NCBI GenBank assembly: GCA_024291935.2
Contig: CM044308.1
Span: forward strand, 115,222,501 to 115,286,500
Source of the DNA: Okapia johnstoni
Lineage: Eukaryota; Chordata; Mammalia; Artiodactyla; Giraffidae
Direction: 5' to 3'
Length of the DNA stretch: 64,000 nucleotides
Part shown: positions 1 through 12,443 of the stretch, piece after piece
Numbering within the stretch: the first letter of the stretch is position 1
How the letters are laid out: each line of letters begins with the position of its first letter
Made by a program: the position numbers and the translations under genes
The notes under the pieces: generated by a model
What the model saw: only the letters and a program-made list of their open reading frames with translations
Told to the model about the DNA's origin: nothing
Databases searched by the model: none

Positions 1-833
1 GCAACAGTAAGAATACCAGCAGCAACAAAATCCTGACACTCTCCATCTGGCCCGAAGCCCAAAGCTTCGCTTCTGTTATTTCATTCATGCAGTGCACCAT
101 CCTATACAGTAAGTACCGGTATAATTATTATTTAACACGTGAGGAAACAGAGGAGAAGTAATTTGCACAAGGTCATTACTAAGATTTGTTTGTTTAAGTC
201 AGAGAACAATTCACTCTGACAACAAGCGGGTGGGTTTTCCCCTCATACCAAGCAATTCTGACCCTAACTACCCAGAGTTAGGGCAGACCCCACAGATGAA
301 AGGTTCAGACCCATAAGACACTTCCCAGTTCAGACGCCAGTCTCCAAGACACCTGTACTTCATACCAGCTGGCTATAAATGAGGGTTCCCATGACCCCCT
401 CCTCGGGTTTGACAATTTGCTAGAATGGCCTCCAGTACTCAGGAAAAGTTTTCTTCCTCTCGCTGGTTTACTTTAGAGAACACAACTCCAGAACAGCCAG
501 ATGGAAGAGACAGGGTATAGCATAAAGGGAACCGAGCTTCCACCCGTTGCCTGGGTATGCCAACCCCCCAGCACCTCCACGTGTTCACCAGCCCAGAAGT
601 TCTCTGAAACCCTTCATTCAGAGGTTCTTATGGAGAGGTCCCATTACATAGGCGGGATTGATGAAATCATTGGCCACTGGTGATTAGCTCAATTTCCAAC
701 CTTCCAATCACATGACTGATGGAAACCAGACCCCATCCTGAAGCCATCCAGGCAGCCAGCAAGATTTACTTCTTTCGCATAAACTCAGGTCTGGTTGAAA
801 GGGCCTCATTAGGAATAACAAAAGATGCTCCTG

Positions 834-1008
834 GGGCTTCTCTAGCAGTCCACTGGTTAAGACTTCATCCTCTAATATAGAGGGTGAGGGTTGAATCCTT
901 GGTCGAAGAGCTAAAATTACATGCGTCTCTCAGCCAAAAAAACAAAACATAAAACAGAAGCAATATTGTAACAAATTCAATAAAGACTTAAAAATAATTT
1001 TTAAAAAA
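834..1008 (+). repeat. CHR-type tRNA-derived SINE
   Basis: It has a degraded GGCTTCCCTGGTGGTCCAG-like head and ends in the distinctive CAATATTGTAACAAATTCAA tail that I associate with CHR SINEs, then an A-rich end. Confidence 0.75.
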
Positions 1009-1335
1009 TACTCCTCTCACCCAACCCCTCCAGATATTCCAAAGGTTTTCAATCTCTTGTACCAGGAACCAGCAAATGAAGACCAAATGAGCCTTTCTTA
1101 TAAATCAAAAAATCATAGCTATGCAAGCCTGGAGCCCACACTTATCAGGCACTGAAATCCACAGTTGGCTAAAATATCTCATTCTGTAATTACCTTGGGT
1201 GCCAGTGCCCCTACATCCTCCCCACACTTGCCATAACACCCTGGTACTCCCGAGCAGGGCATTCTCCCAGCCAGGTTAGCCTTCCCAGCCTCTATAACTG
1301 GGTCTATCTCTAGCCCCACCCATCCTAGAGGTACC

Positions 1336-1667
1336 TTTTTTAAAATAAGTTTCTTTACTTATTTATTTTTATTTTATTTTATTTTATTTTTGTGGCTGTG
1401 CTGGGTCTTCATTGCTGTGCAGGGTTTTCTCTAGTTGCAGCAAGCAGGGAAGGCTTCCCAGTGTGGTGGCCTCTCTTGTCATGGGGCTCACAGGCTTCAG
1501 TAATTGCAGCACATGAGCCCAGTAGTTGCAGCTCCCAGGCTCTAGAACACAGGCTGAAGAGTTATAATGCACGGGCTTAGTTGTTCCTTGGCATGTGGGA
1601 TCTTCCCAGACCAGGGAATTGAACCCACGTCTCCAGCATTGGCAGATGGATGAGCCTCCAGGGAAGC
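1336..1667 (-). repeat. CHR-type SINE, full length, with target-site duplication
   Basis: It reads in reverse from a (TTTTA)n tail (1361-1391) to the GGGAAGCCC head. Flanks CCTAGAGGTACC (1324-1335) and CCTAGAGTAAC (1668-1678) form an imperfect target-site duplication, so both ends are intact. Confidence 0.85.
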
Positions 1668-3059
1668 CCTAGAGTAACATTTAACTCATGTACCTCTTTG
1701 TCTCCCCTGCCCCCACCAGAAACCAGGCCAGGCCCAAACACATCCAAGATCTGCTTTCTCAGACTGGCACTAGTGCTCAGAATTTACGATGAATTGTCCT
1801 CAGAACTGCTTTTCCAGATGCCGCACAGACTCCCTTGGGGAGGCCAGATCATTTACCAGCCACTCCAAGCCATGGTGACCACCACCTCCACACATCCTGC
1901 TCTCTCTCTGGATAAACTGAGCCTCTTCTGTCTCCAAGGATTTTCTGGCAGCATCATCCTTATTCCTCACTCTTGAAACTCTCAGCCTCAAAGCTACCCA
2001 GTGTTGGGTGTAGCAAGATGCATGTGCTGGCTTGCCTCTATCATCGATTCCTCTCAAAGCCATCGGTCAGTGGCCCTCACCTCTGACCCCAAATATCTGT
2101 TCCAAAAGGAAATAAATCAAAGATGCTCAGAGTTGAAAGTAACTGTAGAGGTCATTACATCCGATTCTTTACGTGACATTGGTCCACCTCTAAGGCGTCA
2201 CCAATAAGCAATTTTGTGGCCTCAGCTAGAATGACAGAGCACAGGTGGTCCCAGGACGGCTCCTTCCAAGCAGCTGATACCACCTCTGTGAATGTCTTCC
2301 CAACCATGGGTACCAGCTCTGCCCTCCGGCCTCTCGAAGAGAAAACCTCATCTCTCTTTTCCCTAGGAGGACCTTCTAAGTGCGTGAAGATGGCAACCCC
2401 CTAGCCTTGGGTCACCCGCTTCCCTTTTCAGGCTAAACAGTTCTCAGCTCTTCCCTGCGCTCCTCATCACTCATGGTTTCTGTGACATATGAGGAGCATC
2501 ACCCCTGGTCAGCCGTACATTTCTCACTGCCTCCTGCTTTATGGATGAGCCCGAGCCACTGCCAACATCAAAAGCAGCCACTTCCTCCCTGTGGCTTGAA
2601 GCCAGACTGAGGCCCATCCAGGGAAGGCTGGGAGGAGGGCAAGAAAGGGATGCTCTCAGAGACAGCGGAACTGGGAAAGGACGAGAAGGCAGATGTTGGT
2701 AGAGGTGAGTGCTAGGGTGAGCAGCCTGGGGTAGGGGCGTCGGAGGCAGTAAGGGGCGGTGCAGGAGCTTCTACAATAGGAATAGCTCAGCCCTGAGGGC
2801 ATGGGCAACTTTGGGAACGGCTTTCCTTGGACAAAAAGTTCCAAAGAGGAATAAACCAGCTGAGCCTAGAATAATGAATCCAAATCAGAAAGATGCTCAT
2901 TTGAGTTACGAAAAGTCTCCCTTGGAAATTGTTACAGGCCCCAAAGGAGGACACATTGAGAGAGACTGAGGCTTATAAGACTTTGGAAATCGGTATTTCT
3001 TTCGATCCAAGCCAGACACACAGTTCACATGCCTAAGTGATTCTCCATTTTGTCAAATA

Positions 3060-3560
3060 GATGGAGAAGCAAAAATGAATCAATACATTGGTTGGGTTTC
3101 CTAGCAGAGCCTGAGACAGGGTTCCTCAGCCAGGTAATTTATTGAGGGGATGATGAACTCAGGAAAAGCCTAGAAGGGAGGGAGGCACGCAGGATAGGGA
3201 AGGAAGAAGATGTAAGCAAAGTCGGGTTTTGGGAAGACGCGGAGCTCAGCCTGACCCCGTGGAAAGCTCGGGAGTGTGAAAAACAGCACCCTAATTTGTG
3301 GCATCTTGAGATGCCTGGCATTTTGAGCACCTGGATCAGTCAGTTGCTGGCCCCTGGCTGCCCCCAGGCGGTGGGGAGGTGTATAACTTCTCAGATATCT
3401 CCTAGAGAGGCACTGCTAGTTGTCTAAGCACCAAGGGCGTCCTTCTGATCTCAGCGCACATAGGAGCCATTGTCAGGAGCTGTAGCCCCCAAAGCAGGAG
3501 AGAGGGTCTCAATGGAACACCTTACAGCATCTTTCACAAACGCCCTTGCTAACTTGAACA
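3060..3560. repeat. Suspected old LTR-like interspersed repeat
   Basis: The run from GGTTTCCTAGCAGAG through AATTTATTGAGGGG to CACCTTACAGCATC has the feel of a degraded mammalian LTR/MLT-type repeat. I cannot name the family, and the boundaries are guesses. Confidence 0.3.
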
Positions 3561-3899
3561 CAGACCCCTGCTCACAACTCTAGGAACAGTGTGATGGAGA
3601 CTTTTAGCCAAACTGATCAACTGCAACCACACACAGGGCTCATGGACAGTTTTGGTTGTAGGGTTCGGTGCCTCCCTGTTTCCACTACACCCACACAGGG
3701 TACCAGGGTATTTTTCCTTCCATTATACAGCTCTCTATTTACGTAACACAAACAAATAAATGGATTAGCATATCTGATTACTAAATAACATCTATTCCTT
3801 GCTTCCAAACATAAAATTGTAGTTTCAACGAACAAATGTGAGATCAGAATATAAACTTTGATTGTGTTCTACTATATTAGAGTTCTACAAATTGGCATG

Positions 3900-3995
3900 T
3901 CCTTGGGAATCACCTAGTTCAGCCTGCTCATCTTACAAGTAAAGAAACTGAGGCCCAGAGAAGCTAATTACCTTGCCCAAGGTTGGGTCACTCCA
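3900..3995 (-). repeat. MIR-like ancient SINE fragment
   Basis: It contains the conserved core AAACTGAGGCCCAGAGA followed by CTTGCCCAAGGT, diagnostic of mammalian-wide SINEs. Confidence 0.7.
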
Positions 3996-5200
3996 TCAAC
4001 AGAAGTCAATAAATGCAGGCAAATACGTTCCTTCTGTGCTTCATGCTTTATTTCTCCTGAATACAAATTTCCGTGGCCAGTGAGGTAATCGATAGGGAAT
4101 GGACCTGAGTCATGAGAAAATAAGTGCTGGGAGACGGAGACATGCTTTTGCAACCAAAAGATGACCCTTTGCAGAATGTTCTTCTCAAATAAAGCCCATT
4201 CTGATAAATAGGCTCCTATCACAGGCTTCCAGTAACCACTAAGCCCCATCTGTATGGACTGGCTTGAAGTCCATTGCAGGGGAGAACTATGATACGTGGA
4301 ATTTCAAATTTGTAGAGGTGATGAAGGCCATTAGTTTCAGGTTGCAATAGATCATGAGTCAAATAGCCCTGCTGGTCAAGTTTGATATGGCAACCTTGCT
4401 CCATCAAACACAAACACTCCGACAAAGAGACAGCACACAGCACCCTTTCAGATATCTCCAGACCCAGGTGACATATTTTTGTTCTGCTGGAGAAAATGGG
4501 ATTACTTGGTTCTTTGAAATATGAACTGCTCTGTGGGAACGATGCCTCTGACAACAAGCTTGGTGCTAAAAGCTACCAACTCAAAAAAATTAAAAATAAA
4601 GAAGCTACCAATTCAGTTGTTGGGAGACTTTTTTCATGGCATCCTATTTCAGCTCTTACTCTTGAAACTGGTAGCAAACTAGGATTCAGAAACTTTATAG
4701 AAAATTGTCTAGAGTTCATCTCATCATTAAGGGAAAGACTTGCTGTAGAAAGGAAAAGGGAGCCACTGGAGCGAGGGGGAAGGACTCCATTTCCAATTTA
4801 GTAAGCTCTCGGGTAGCCTCCTTCCATCAGCAATTCTGGAGGTCTAACAGCTCCCAAGGACAAAAGTGGAAACAGCAACTAGGTACCAGCCCAGTGGCCT
4901 GATGCAGCCTTAGCCTTTCTCGGCAAGTAGGTGATTTGGCTTATTATAACATTCACTCCTAGTTAGTTTCCCAGCCCTTCATCACATCAGAGAGAAGTCA
5001 ATACACTCCTGAAAGCTTTACTGCCAGAAAGACATGAGGTAACACTCTGCAAACTAGATCCCAACCAGAGGCTGGCACCATGGAAAACCACCCACTCAGT
5101 TGGGCAGAGGTTGCCTCTGCAAGGGCATGGCAAATATGCACAAGACTTCCAAGTAACTCCAGGAATAAGAGCTATCATTTACTTTGCATTCAATGCAATG

Positions 5201-5417
5201 TATATGCGTGCATGCTAAGTCTCTTCAGTCGTGTGCGACCGTATGGACTGTAGTCCACCAGGCTCCTCTGTCCATGGGATTCTCCAGGCAAGAATACTGG
5301 AGTGGGTTGTCATACTCTCCTCCAGGGGATCTTCCCTATCCAGGGATCAAACCTATGTCTCTTACGTCTCCCACATTGGCAGGCGTCTTCTTCACCACTA
5401 GCACCACCTGGGAAGCC
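5201..5417 (-). repeat. Bov-tA type SINE with target-site duplication
   Basis: It reads in reverse from the BovB-derived tail (TCAGTCGTGTGCGACC) to the GGGAAGCCC tRNA-like head. It is flanked by perfect CAATGCAATG repeats at 5191-5200 and 5418-5427. Confidence 0.92.
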
Positions 5418-5737
5418 CAATGCAATGCATACCATTTTGATATAGCGCCTAGAGACTTTCCAGGTTAGGGTAAGTCAGGGTCTATATACCGTGCTGAGGC
5501 GGGCAGAGATGACCAGGCAAGGAGAACCTCGTGGTCTTCACAGTCCATGGCCCTCACGATCATGAGGAGTCGGGTCTCATCCAGGAACCAGATTAAGCCT
5601 CAGTCAAAAGACCTAATTGGGGTTCAATAAACACATCTCTGGTTCAGTCCAGCAAACATACAACACACAGGACCAAGATGGCTTCAGGTAAATGCACAGC
5701 TGGGCTGTCAACAAAGGGCCATCAAAAAAGAGTAACT

Positions 5738-5985
5738 TGGACTAACCCTGGTGGCTCAGTGGTGAAGAATCAGCCTGCCAATGCAGGAGACACAGATTTG
5801 AACTCTGACCCAGGAAGATTCCACATGTCCCAGAGCAACTAAGCCCGTGTGCCACACCTACTGAAGCCCACGTGCCTAGAGCCACTCATAACTAGAGAGT
5901 AGCCTCTGCTTGCCACAACTAGGGAAAAGCCCACACAGCAACAAGAACCCAGTACAGCCAAAAATAAATAAATAAAATTATTTTT
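5738..5985 (+). repeat. CHR-type SINE with target-site duplication
   Basis: A tRNA-like head (CTGGTGGCTCAGTGG) is followed by the CHR body (AGCAACTAAGCCCGTG) and an AAATAAATAA tail. Flanks AAAAAAGAGTAACT (5724-5737) and AAAAAAGAGCAACT (5986-5999) differ at one base. Confidence 0.92.
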
Positions 5986-7104
5986 AAAAAAGAGCAACTC
6001 CTGTTCAATTGTGAACCAAAAACCCAAGGAAGTGTGCTGAGTTAAGAGAGGCTGGTACCTCTTTCTCTCACAAATTATCCCTGGATGCTCCTGGCAGATA
6101 AGACAAAATATATCCCACCAAAGGGGTATTGCTCAGACCCATGGAGACACATCTGTGGATTTTATTTTCACACTAAATGGACCTTTGAAGGAATTTCTAA
6201 CCCCCTAGATACTACCCAGGGGACCCAGGGAGAAGAAGGCAAGCAGAGATGGGCTGAGTGTATACTGCGTTCCAGACCAGGCATTAGATGTCCAGACGTG
6301 TGAACCCAAGCATGACCAACTGGAATTACTCCCCAAACACCAAAATAATACATGCAGTTATATCTAAGATGCTATTATGGGCAAAGTTTTCTTCTTTATT
6401 CTTTCCCACACTTCCAAAGTTTTCTCCAGTGAGCATGGATTGTTTCTATAATCAGAAAGTGTATTATTAAAATAATAACAATAATGAGACAAGTCATCTC
6501 AATGCAGGTGGAATCCCAGTACCTACGCTGAAAAGGGAAGCCAAAAATGGCCATTTTCAGTTGATATCAGAGTCACCTTACATTTGAAAAGCTGCAAACC
6601 TGCTTCACACACTCTGATGACACACTGTAAGAGCTTTCCCTGTGATAAGCAGTTCTAAGTCCCGAAAACAAAAAGTTAGGGGAAAAAACCATCTCTTACA
6701 GGAAGGAGAGACTGAAATGGACAATGTACAAAAATTATCGGTGGTTAAAGAATTCAAGTATCAAATTAAATCTTCTCCAAGGTCCCTTTCAGCCTAAACA
6801 CTTCATGATTCTAATGCAAAGGGAGAGTATGCATAATGACTGTTCTATCAGAGGAGTACGCCAAAGGATGTCTGGAAGACAGGGGAGGAAGAGATTAATT
6901 TAGATTATGATATGGGGAGAGGGGTTGGCAGTGGTTTCCTGGAGAAGGCCGCAGAGATGTTAAAGCTGGGTTTTAAAGGATGAGTAGGACTTAAATAAAT
7001 AGACATAGAGAGGTGAGAGATGTAAAGAAGTAAGACAGGCCCACGAGCAAAGGATGTGGGATCAATTCAGGAAACAGCAAGGAACTAAAAAACATTTAAA
7101 AACC

Positions 7105-7300
7105 CAGCTTCCCTGGGTATTTATTGTGGGCAGGCCCTGTGTTCAGCATGACAGATGCAGAGAAAGTGTTTGATGAGACAAGATTCCTGCTCTCAACAAG
7201 CCCCCCGATCCAGAAGGGTAAGAAATGGGCCATAAGCTCTCTGATGGCAAAGATCTGGTCTAGCACCATTTCTGCTCTATTTGATTAACAAAGGAATGGA
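7105..7300 (+). repeat. L2 LINE fragments
   Basis: It contains the L2-type phrases TATTTATTGTGGGCAGGCCC and TAAGCTCTCTGATGGCAAAG, diverged but in the order seen in L2 3' regions. Confidence 0.5.
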
Positions 7301-7729
7301 TGTGCTAGACACTCCCAGGGCACACTGGATAAAAGATGCCTGCCTGGTACCCAGGCCACTCAACTTCTATCAGGGGTGGGGGGCAGCACAAGCTTCCTGG
7401 GCTGAGGTTAGTGGCATGAGCTAGACATGGAAGCCAAGATGGTGGGTAATGAGAGGGTGTTCAGGTAGCAGAACTGATACGGAAATACTGTGAGAAGGGA
7501 ACACTTGACATATTATGAGTGAAGAATCCCACAAACACAGCAGCTGCCCATGCTCTAAAACTGTTAGTCACAGTGTGGAAGAGTGGGCAGGGCCCTGGCC
7601 TGGAGTCATGAGAGCCAGAATCCAACCAAGGCTCAGACAACACTCCCATGGGATGCTAAACAAAGCAAGGGGCCTGCTCTTGTACCAAGCATCTGCTCTG
7701 CACTAGCTCTCGGCATCCCTGGCCTCCCT

Positions 7730-7870
7730 AGATCAGCACAACGACTCTGAGTGGCAGGTATTATTGTTTTTAATTAGAGATGGAGAGAGTATAGTTAAGA
7801 AACTTGCCTTACACAAATTACAGATTATACAGGGAAGAGGGAGTATGGTTCGAATTCCAACTCAGATCTC
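7730..7870 (-). repeat. MIR fragment
   Basis: A diverged MIR core in reverse orientation: GTGGCAGGTATTATTG, then GAAACTTGCC and GAATTCCAACTCAGATCTCT. Confidence 0.55.
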
Positions 7871-8499
7871 TGCCCAAAGCCCCCATTCTTCACACACCTG
7901 CTCCTCTTGTGATAAGGAGTATTAAGATTAGCTATGGATCCACCGGCCCAGGGCAAGAATTCCAAATACGTGAGTTTGCTAAACCCTCCCCAACCCATCT
8001 CTCTAAGGCCATGTGATGTGGATGACTAAGAGTCATAGAATTGCCTCTAACAAGATCCCATTGTGGAGGGACCTTTCTTTCAGTATGAAAAGAAAGAAAT
8101 GCCTTTCCTAAGAAATCTCAGGTTTAAAGTACACGCACGTGCGCATGCACACACACACTATGGGAATCAGGTTAAAAATGCAAACCAGGGGGTCATTTGC
8201 ATTCCTGAACTTGAAGGCACATGAACCCCAATGTGATAAGCAGAGAAACCACGTGAAACAGTCACGTGCTAGTCACAAGCAGTGGGATTGCCACCTGTCA
8301 GCAACAGTTAGCTGCTGAATCCAGCTGTGACCTCCACTCTAAGAAACCCCATCCCCGCGATGCTAGGCTTTCACCCAGGGCTCCATACAGAGAAAGTAGC
8401 AACCTCCTCGCTACCGTGACAGCATTACTCATCAACTCACTCTTCTGGTGGGCTGAAAACAGGGCGAGTAGCCTGGACAATAAAAACCTTCCCACCTAT

Positions 8500-8750
8500 C
8501 TTGATAATAACCCTGCTTACATCTGCATCGTTGTCATAACACACAAAAGGACTTTCATCTATACTGTCTCACATGATTCATTCTCCCCTGTGAGTTACAA
8601 AGTCACAGGTTACAAACAGATGTTCCATGAGCAAGTCAGTGCCGAGAAGGGTACAAAACACAACCTAGGGAATAAGCTTAAGAAATGATGGAGCTGGGAT
8701 TCAAACTTAGGTCTTCCTACTTCTAATCTTAACCTCGACTCATCCAGTCA
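8500..8750 (-). repeat. MIR fragment
   Basis: The segment ends GGAGCTGGGATTCAAACTTA then GGTCTTCCTACTTCTAATC, the usual reverse MIR end. The inner core is strongly diverged. Confidence 0.6.
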
Positions 8751-11700
8751 CGACCAGACAAACACCCACACGGTGAGCCCTCTCGCCCTTTCCTTCCATA
8801 CTAGGTCAATCGGGTAGGATCTGCCAAGTAGATACGGTTGAATCAAAGCCCTCCTCTTTCCCAGGAAGGAAAAGTATGTATCCATCTGAAGTCAGATGGT
8901 CCTAGGTGAGGGCTAAGAGTGTGCCTGCCCAAGCATGGAGCACACCAGTTTACATGGCAATCAGAGCCCCACACATCGCTTCTGGGACTTTTAACCTCCA
9001 CTGACAGTCTTTCGCTCTGCTAGAATCATGGCTCATTCGCTAATTAAAGGGTATTATGCACTTCATTGCTCACCAGCTAAGAACTTGGAACAAGGAAGCG
9101 TCTGCAGAAGCATTAGCCCTGGAGATGGCACTAGGTGCGCTTTATAGAAAAAGAAAAATGGGAAAAATGATCCACATGGGACAGTCCCTCCCTCACACTT
9201 TACTGGTCTACTAAGCCAGCCATGGCTCATAGAGGAGGAAGCCACCCAGCATAGGACAAATCCAGGGAGAGTTCAGCAAATGAACCAAAAGGAGAGGAGC
9301 GCGGGGTACAGAGAATGAATGGGAGAGAAAGATGGTGAGCTGACTTCTCCCATAGCCACCTGTGAGGTCTCACACTCCTCTAGTGCACCTCAGGCCAAGG
9401 ACAAGTACACCTGGAGCCCAGGCCAAGAGGCCAGGGAGACCAGGGTGAGTGGGAAGGATTAACCTTCACTGCAAGGTCCTGGAACAAACTTGGCATCACA
9501 GCCCATTCTTGGAGCCTGGCTGCGCATTGTGACCAATGGGCAAAACAGATCCGCGTCCTGCCTGGAGCCTGCTCCAGGATTCCAGGAGTGGGTGCCCTTT
9601 CAGATACTCTCCTGCACAGCTAGACAATCCAGCCCTGAGACCCATCCCCTTTTCAATGCAGGGGGAAGACTGAGGATCAGTCCAAGGAAGGGCACTCAAC
9701 CTAGATCAGTCTTGAACCTGGTGAGGATGACAGATAATGACATGACACTTACTAAGTAATCATTTGTATCCACAGGCAGCTTCCCTATTGAAGTGACAAC
9801 CTGGCAAGGCTAAAGGCTCGGGTCAGGATTTAAAGCCTGATCTTTGGCCTCTTGGGACCCCAGGGACCCAAACGACAGGCTGAGTATGAAACAGCAGCCG
9901 GGGATCAGAGAACCTTTACTTCTAAATGGAACCGGTCATGAGTTGAGAGGAAGTCACTAGGTGGACACGTGGTTATGCAGATGCTTGAGAGAACTTGGTC
10001 CAGAGGCTGCTACCCACAGCAGTGGCTCTGGTGCCACCCCCCAACTCTCTCTCTCTCTGCATGTTCCATGCATGTTCAGGCAGACAGAGGAACAGCTGAG
10101 TGTGTTTCCGAGCTGCGTGGTGCAGTGGAGAAGCTGAACGTTGCCACGGCACTAGAAAGCACGGGGTGGATACAATGATGGTTTCAGCCTCCAAGAATGA
10201 GGTTTTTTCCCCCATCTCTCCCCAAGCCACCTAAGACATCATTTGTGCGTGACATGTTTTCAGATCCTGTTTGCTCCAACTTAGAAAGGCTTCCAGCCTT
10301 CCCCCAGCTCAGATCCACTTCCTCTTCACCCTCCATATAACACAGCCTGATTCTGCTGGGCTCTTTTGCACAGTGTTTCAAACAAATCACACAGAACAAC
10401 TCCCTCAAGAAAGAGAGCTCTACAGGCAGCGAGAAGCAGTACCCTCTCCTTCCCCGCCCCCCAACACTCAGGCACTCTTGGCTTTTCTAGATAAAACCAG
10501 AGAAAGCCCACAGCAAGCACAGAGGCTGTGGACAGAGATCGGTTGTAGCATTACAGGAAACTCAGAGCAAGAGCCTGGTAAGGCAGTGGATCTGAGAGCA
10601 GGCGGGGAATGGATGTATTCATGGAGCAAGGTAGGGCATGTCTTAATTAAGCAGAGGACCTCAGACGAGAGCTGACGACAGAGTCGGGTCTCTCTGCCAT
10701 TTGCCACGCTTAACTTACGACTGCAATTTGGCTCAAGGTTCTGAGACTCAAAAGCTCTAAGGCAGCTTTGGGAGAAGCAGCCACACTGGGCTTCCGGAGG
10801 GTCCCAAGGCCCCTGATGTCCCAGGCCCTCCTGGGAGCCAGAAGCTGTCGGCAGCAGCAATCAGACCTGTGATGCCAAGTTCTGCCTAGCAGCCCACTAA
10901 TTAGGCAGACACAGAACCCTGGCAACCCAGCTCTCCTCCCATCCTTCCTCTGCCCCTCCAGGAAGCCCCTGCCTGAAAGGGAGCCACCTCCCCCTCCGCT
11001 TTTGCTCTTTACTCAGCTCCACACTCCTCCTCCAGGCTTTGGAATCTCACAGCTGCTCGCCCCCTCCCCACACCACTCCTCTCGTATCCACGTTGTTAAG
11101 CGATCATCATCATCGTACAGATAGCAAACTGAGCCTCTGAGTTTCTAGCTGAAACTCCCAGACCAGCCAGCCCGCCATGCTTTGCCGTCGCCGGCATCTC
11201 ACGGACCATCCTGCCTCCATCTAAACCAAGCACCCTGGACATCTCTTTGCTTTTGACCTGCCAGCAGACCAGACAGAGACCCCGGGGTCCCCAGCCTCTC
11301 CTCTCCCGACACGGAGCTCAGAATCCACACAGGAAAAGGCAGCAGAGACTTCCACACCTTTGCAGCATCACCTGCTCCAGCAAGCTCCCAAAGCCACTGG
11401 AACCAGCCAGGCCGCCTGGGGCCCCACACCCCCTTCTCTGGCAGCTTTAAGCTCCAGCCCAGCCCACAGGATGCAGTGCCTGATGCTACTTCCGAGCAGA
11501 GAGAGAAAGGGGAGAAAAAAAAAATGCCACCTCGTCAATGACAAGCTGTTCCAATCACACAGCTCAGACACCAAGTGCCCCGGACCACGGACAGCTTGGC
11601 CTCCTCCCTCTGGGTGGGTAGAAGGCAGCTCGGCACATCTGGGGGAGCCATCGCCCAAGGCCAGGCCCCCTGCACATCCGGCCAGACAACAGTGCCCCAT

Positions 11701-11880
11701 CCCAGCGGGCAGACGCCTCCTGCCAGTTCCAACAACTCTGGCCAACTCCCCTCTTGGCCTTCAACCTGAGGGATGGCTCTCCCTCCTGCTCCAAAGCACA
11801 GAGAGACCTCAAACCAAGCCAGAGGCCACCAGCGTGGCACTTCTCCAAAGGACCAAGCACAGAAAGGAACTGAATGCCAA

Positions 11881-11888
11881 GTACTCAC
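11881..11888 (-). other. ASIC2: 5' splice donor of ASIC2a exon 1
   Basis: On the minus strand the exon ends ...TTCACCACT and is followed by GTGAGTAC, a near-consensus U1 donor. The cut leaves phase 0 after Thr185. The frame stays open for 117 more codons past the donor, to a TGA at 11535-11537. That tail has no ENaC/ASIC character and is intron read-through, not protein. Confidence 0.93.
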
Positions 11889-12443
11889 AGTGGTGAAGTC
11901 CTGGTGGCCACACTCCTGGCCCTTGAACTTGCAGTAGAGCATCATATCCTTCAGGTCGTGGCCCACGCGGTGCAGGAACTCCAGCATGCTGAACTGCTTG
12001 GGTTTGTAGTGCTTGAAGTTGGCCTTCTGCTGCAGGGCCTCCAGCACCGTGGGGTCAGCCAGGTGCGGGTCAGGGATCTGCAGGTTGACGTCCAGCAGCG
12101 CCAGCAGCTCCCCAGCGTGGTACAGGTCATTGGTGGTGAGCCTGGAGAAGCGGAAGCCATTGAGATTGCAGAGGGTCACGGCCGGGAAGACCAGGCTTTG
12201 GGCCACCACCTCATCCACCTTGGTGACGTGCTGGTAAGAGAAGTAGTAGGACACCCTCTCAGAGCTCTCCACCAGCAGCAGGCCCAGGGAGCCCACGAAG
12301 GCCATGGCCCAGAGCACACGCCGGATGGTCAGCGGCCCGTAGACGAAGATGTGGCGGATGCCGTGGAGGGTGGAGGTGTTGGCGAAGATCTGGATGCTAG
12401 AGGGCTGCAGGCTCCCCTCGCTGGGGCTCTCCTTGAGGTCCAT
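11889..12443 (-). CDS. ASIC2: ASIC2 isoform a (MDEG1/ACCN1), first coding exon, residues 1-185
   Basis: This exon encodes the N-terminal part of a proton-gated sodium channel subunit of the ENaC/degenerin family, which forms trimers in the neuronal plasma membrane. Visible in order: a cytosolic N-terminus (1-37) with the family His-Gly motif at 27-28; transmembrane helix 1 (about 43-59, rich in A, V, G and L); then extracellular sequence with a VSYYFSYQHVTKVDEV stretch that includes His72, a residue known for proton sensing in ASIC2a; the conserved FPAVTLCN segment (86-93); and Cys92, Cys171 and Cys178. Met at 12443 is supported by an in-frame TGA at 12489-12491 and by the match to the known MDLKESPSEG start. 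The exon ends after Thr185, at a GTGAGT donor. The rest of the channel (most of the extracellular domain, TM2 and C-terminus) must lie at lower positions outside the window. This exon is unique to isoform a; isoform b uses a different first exon. Identification is very secure. Confidence 0.97.

Larger units (their letters stand above)
1..11880 (-). other. ASIC2: ASIC2 intron following the ASIC2a first exon (5' part)
   Basis: All sequence below the donor at 11888 is the beginning of the intron that joins ASIC2a exon 1 to the shared second exon, which is not in the window. No further ASIC2 exon, no other gene and no RNA gene was recognised. SINE, MIR and L2 fragments are listed separately. The repeat-poor parts (1-833, 1680-3050, 4000-5190, 6000-7100, 8780-11880) show nothing I can assign. 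Confidence 0.85.

Noticed and set aside
10271..10860. Overlapping 130-134 codon frames on both strands
   Set aside because: No motif, no splice or promoter context, and composition like the surrounding intron.
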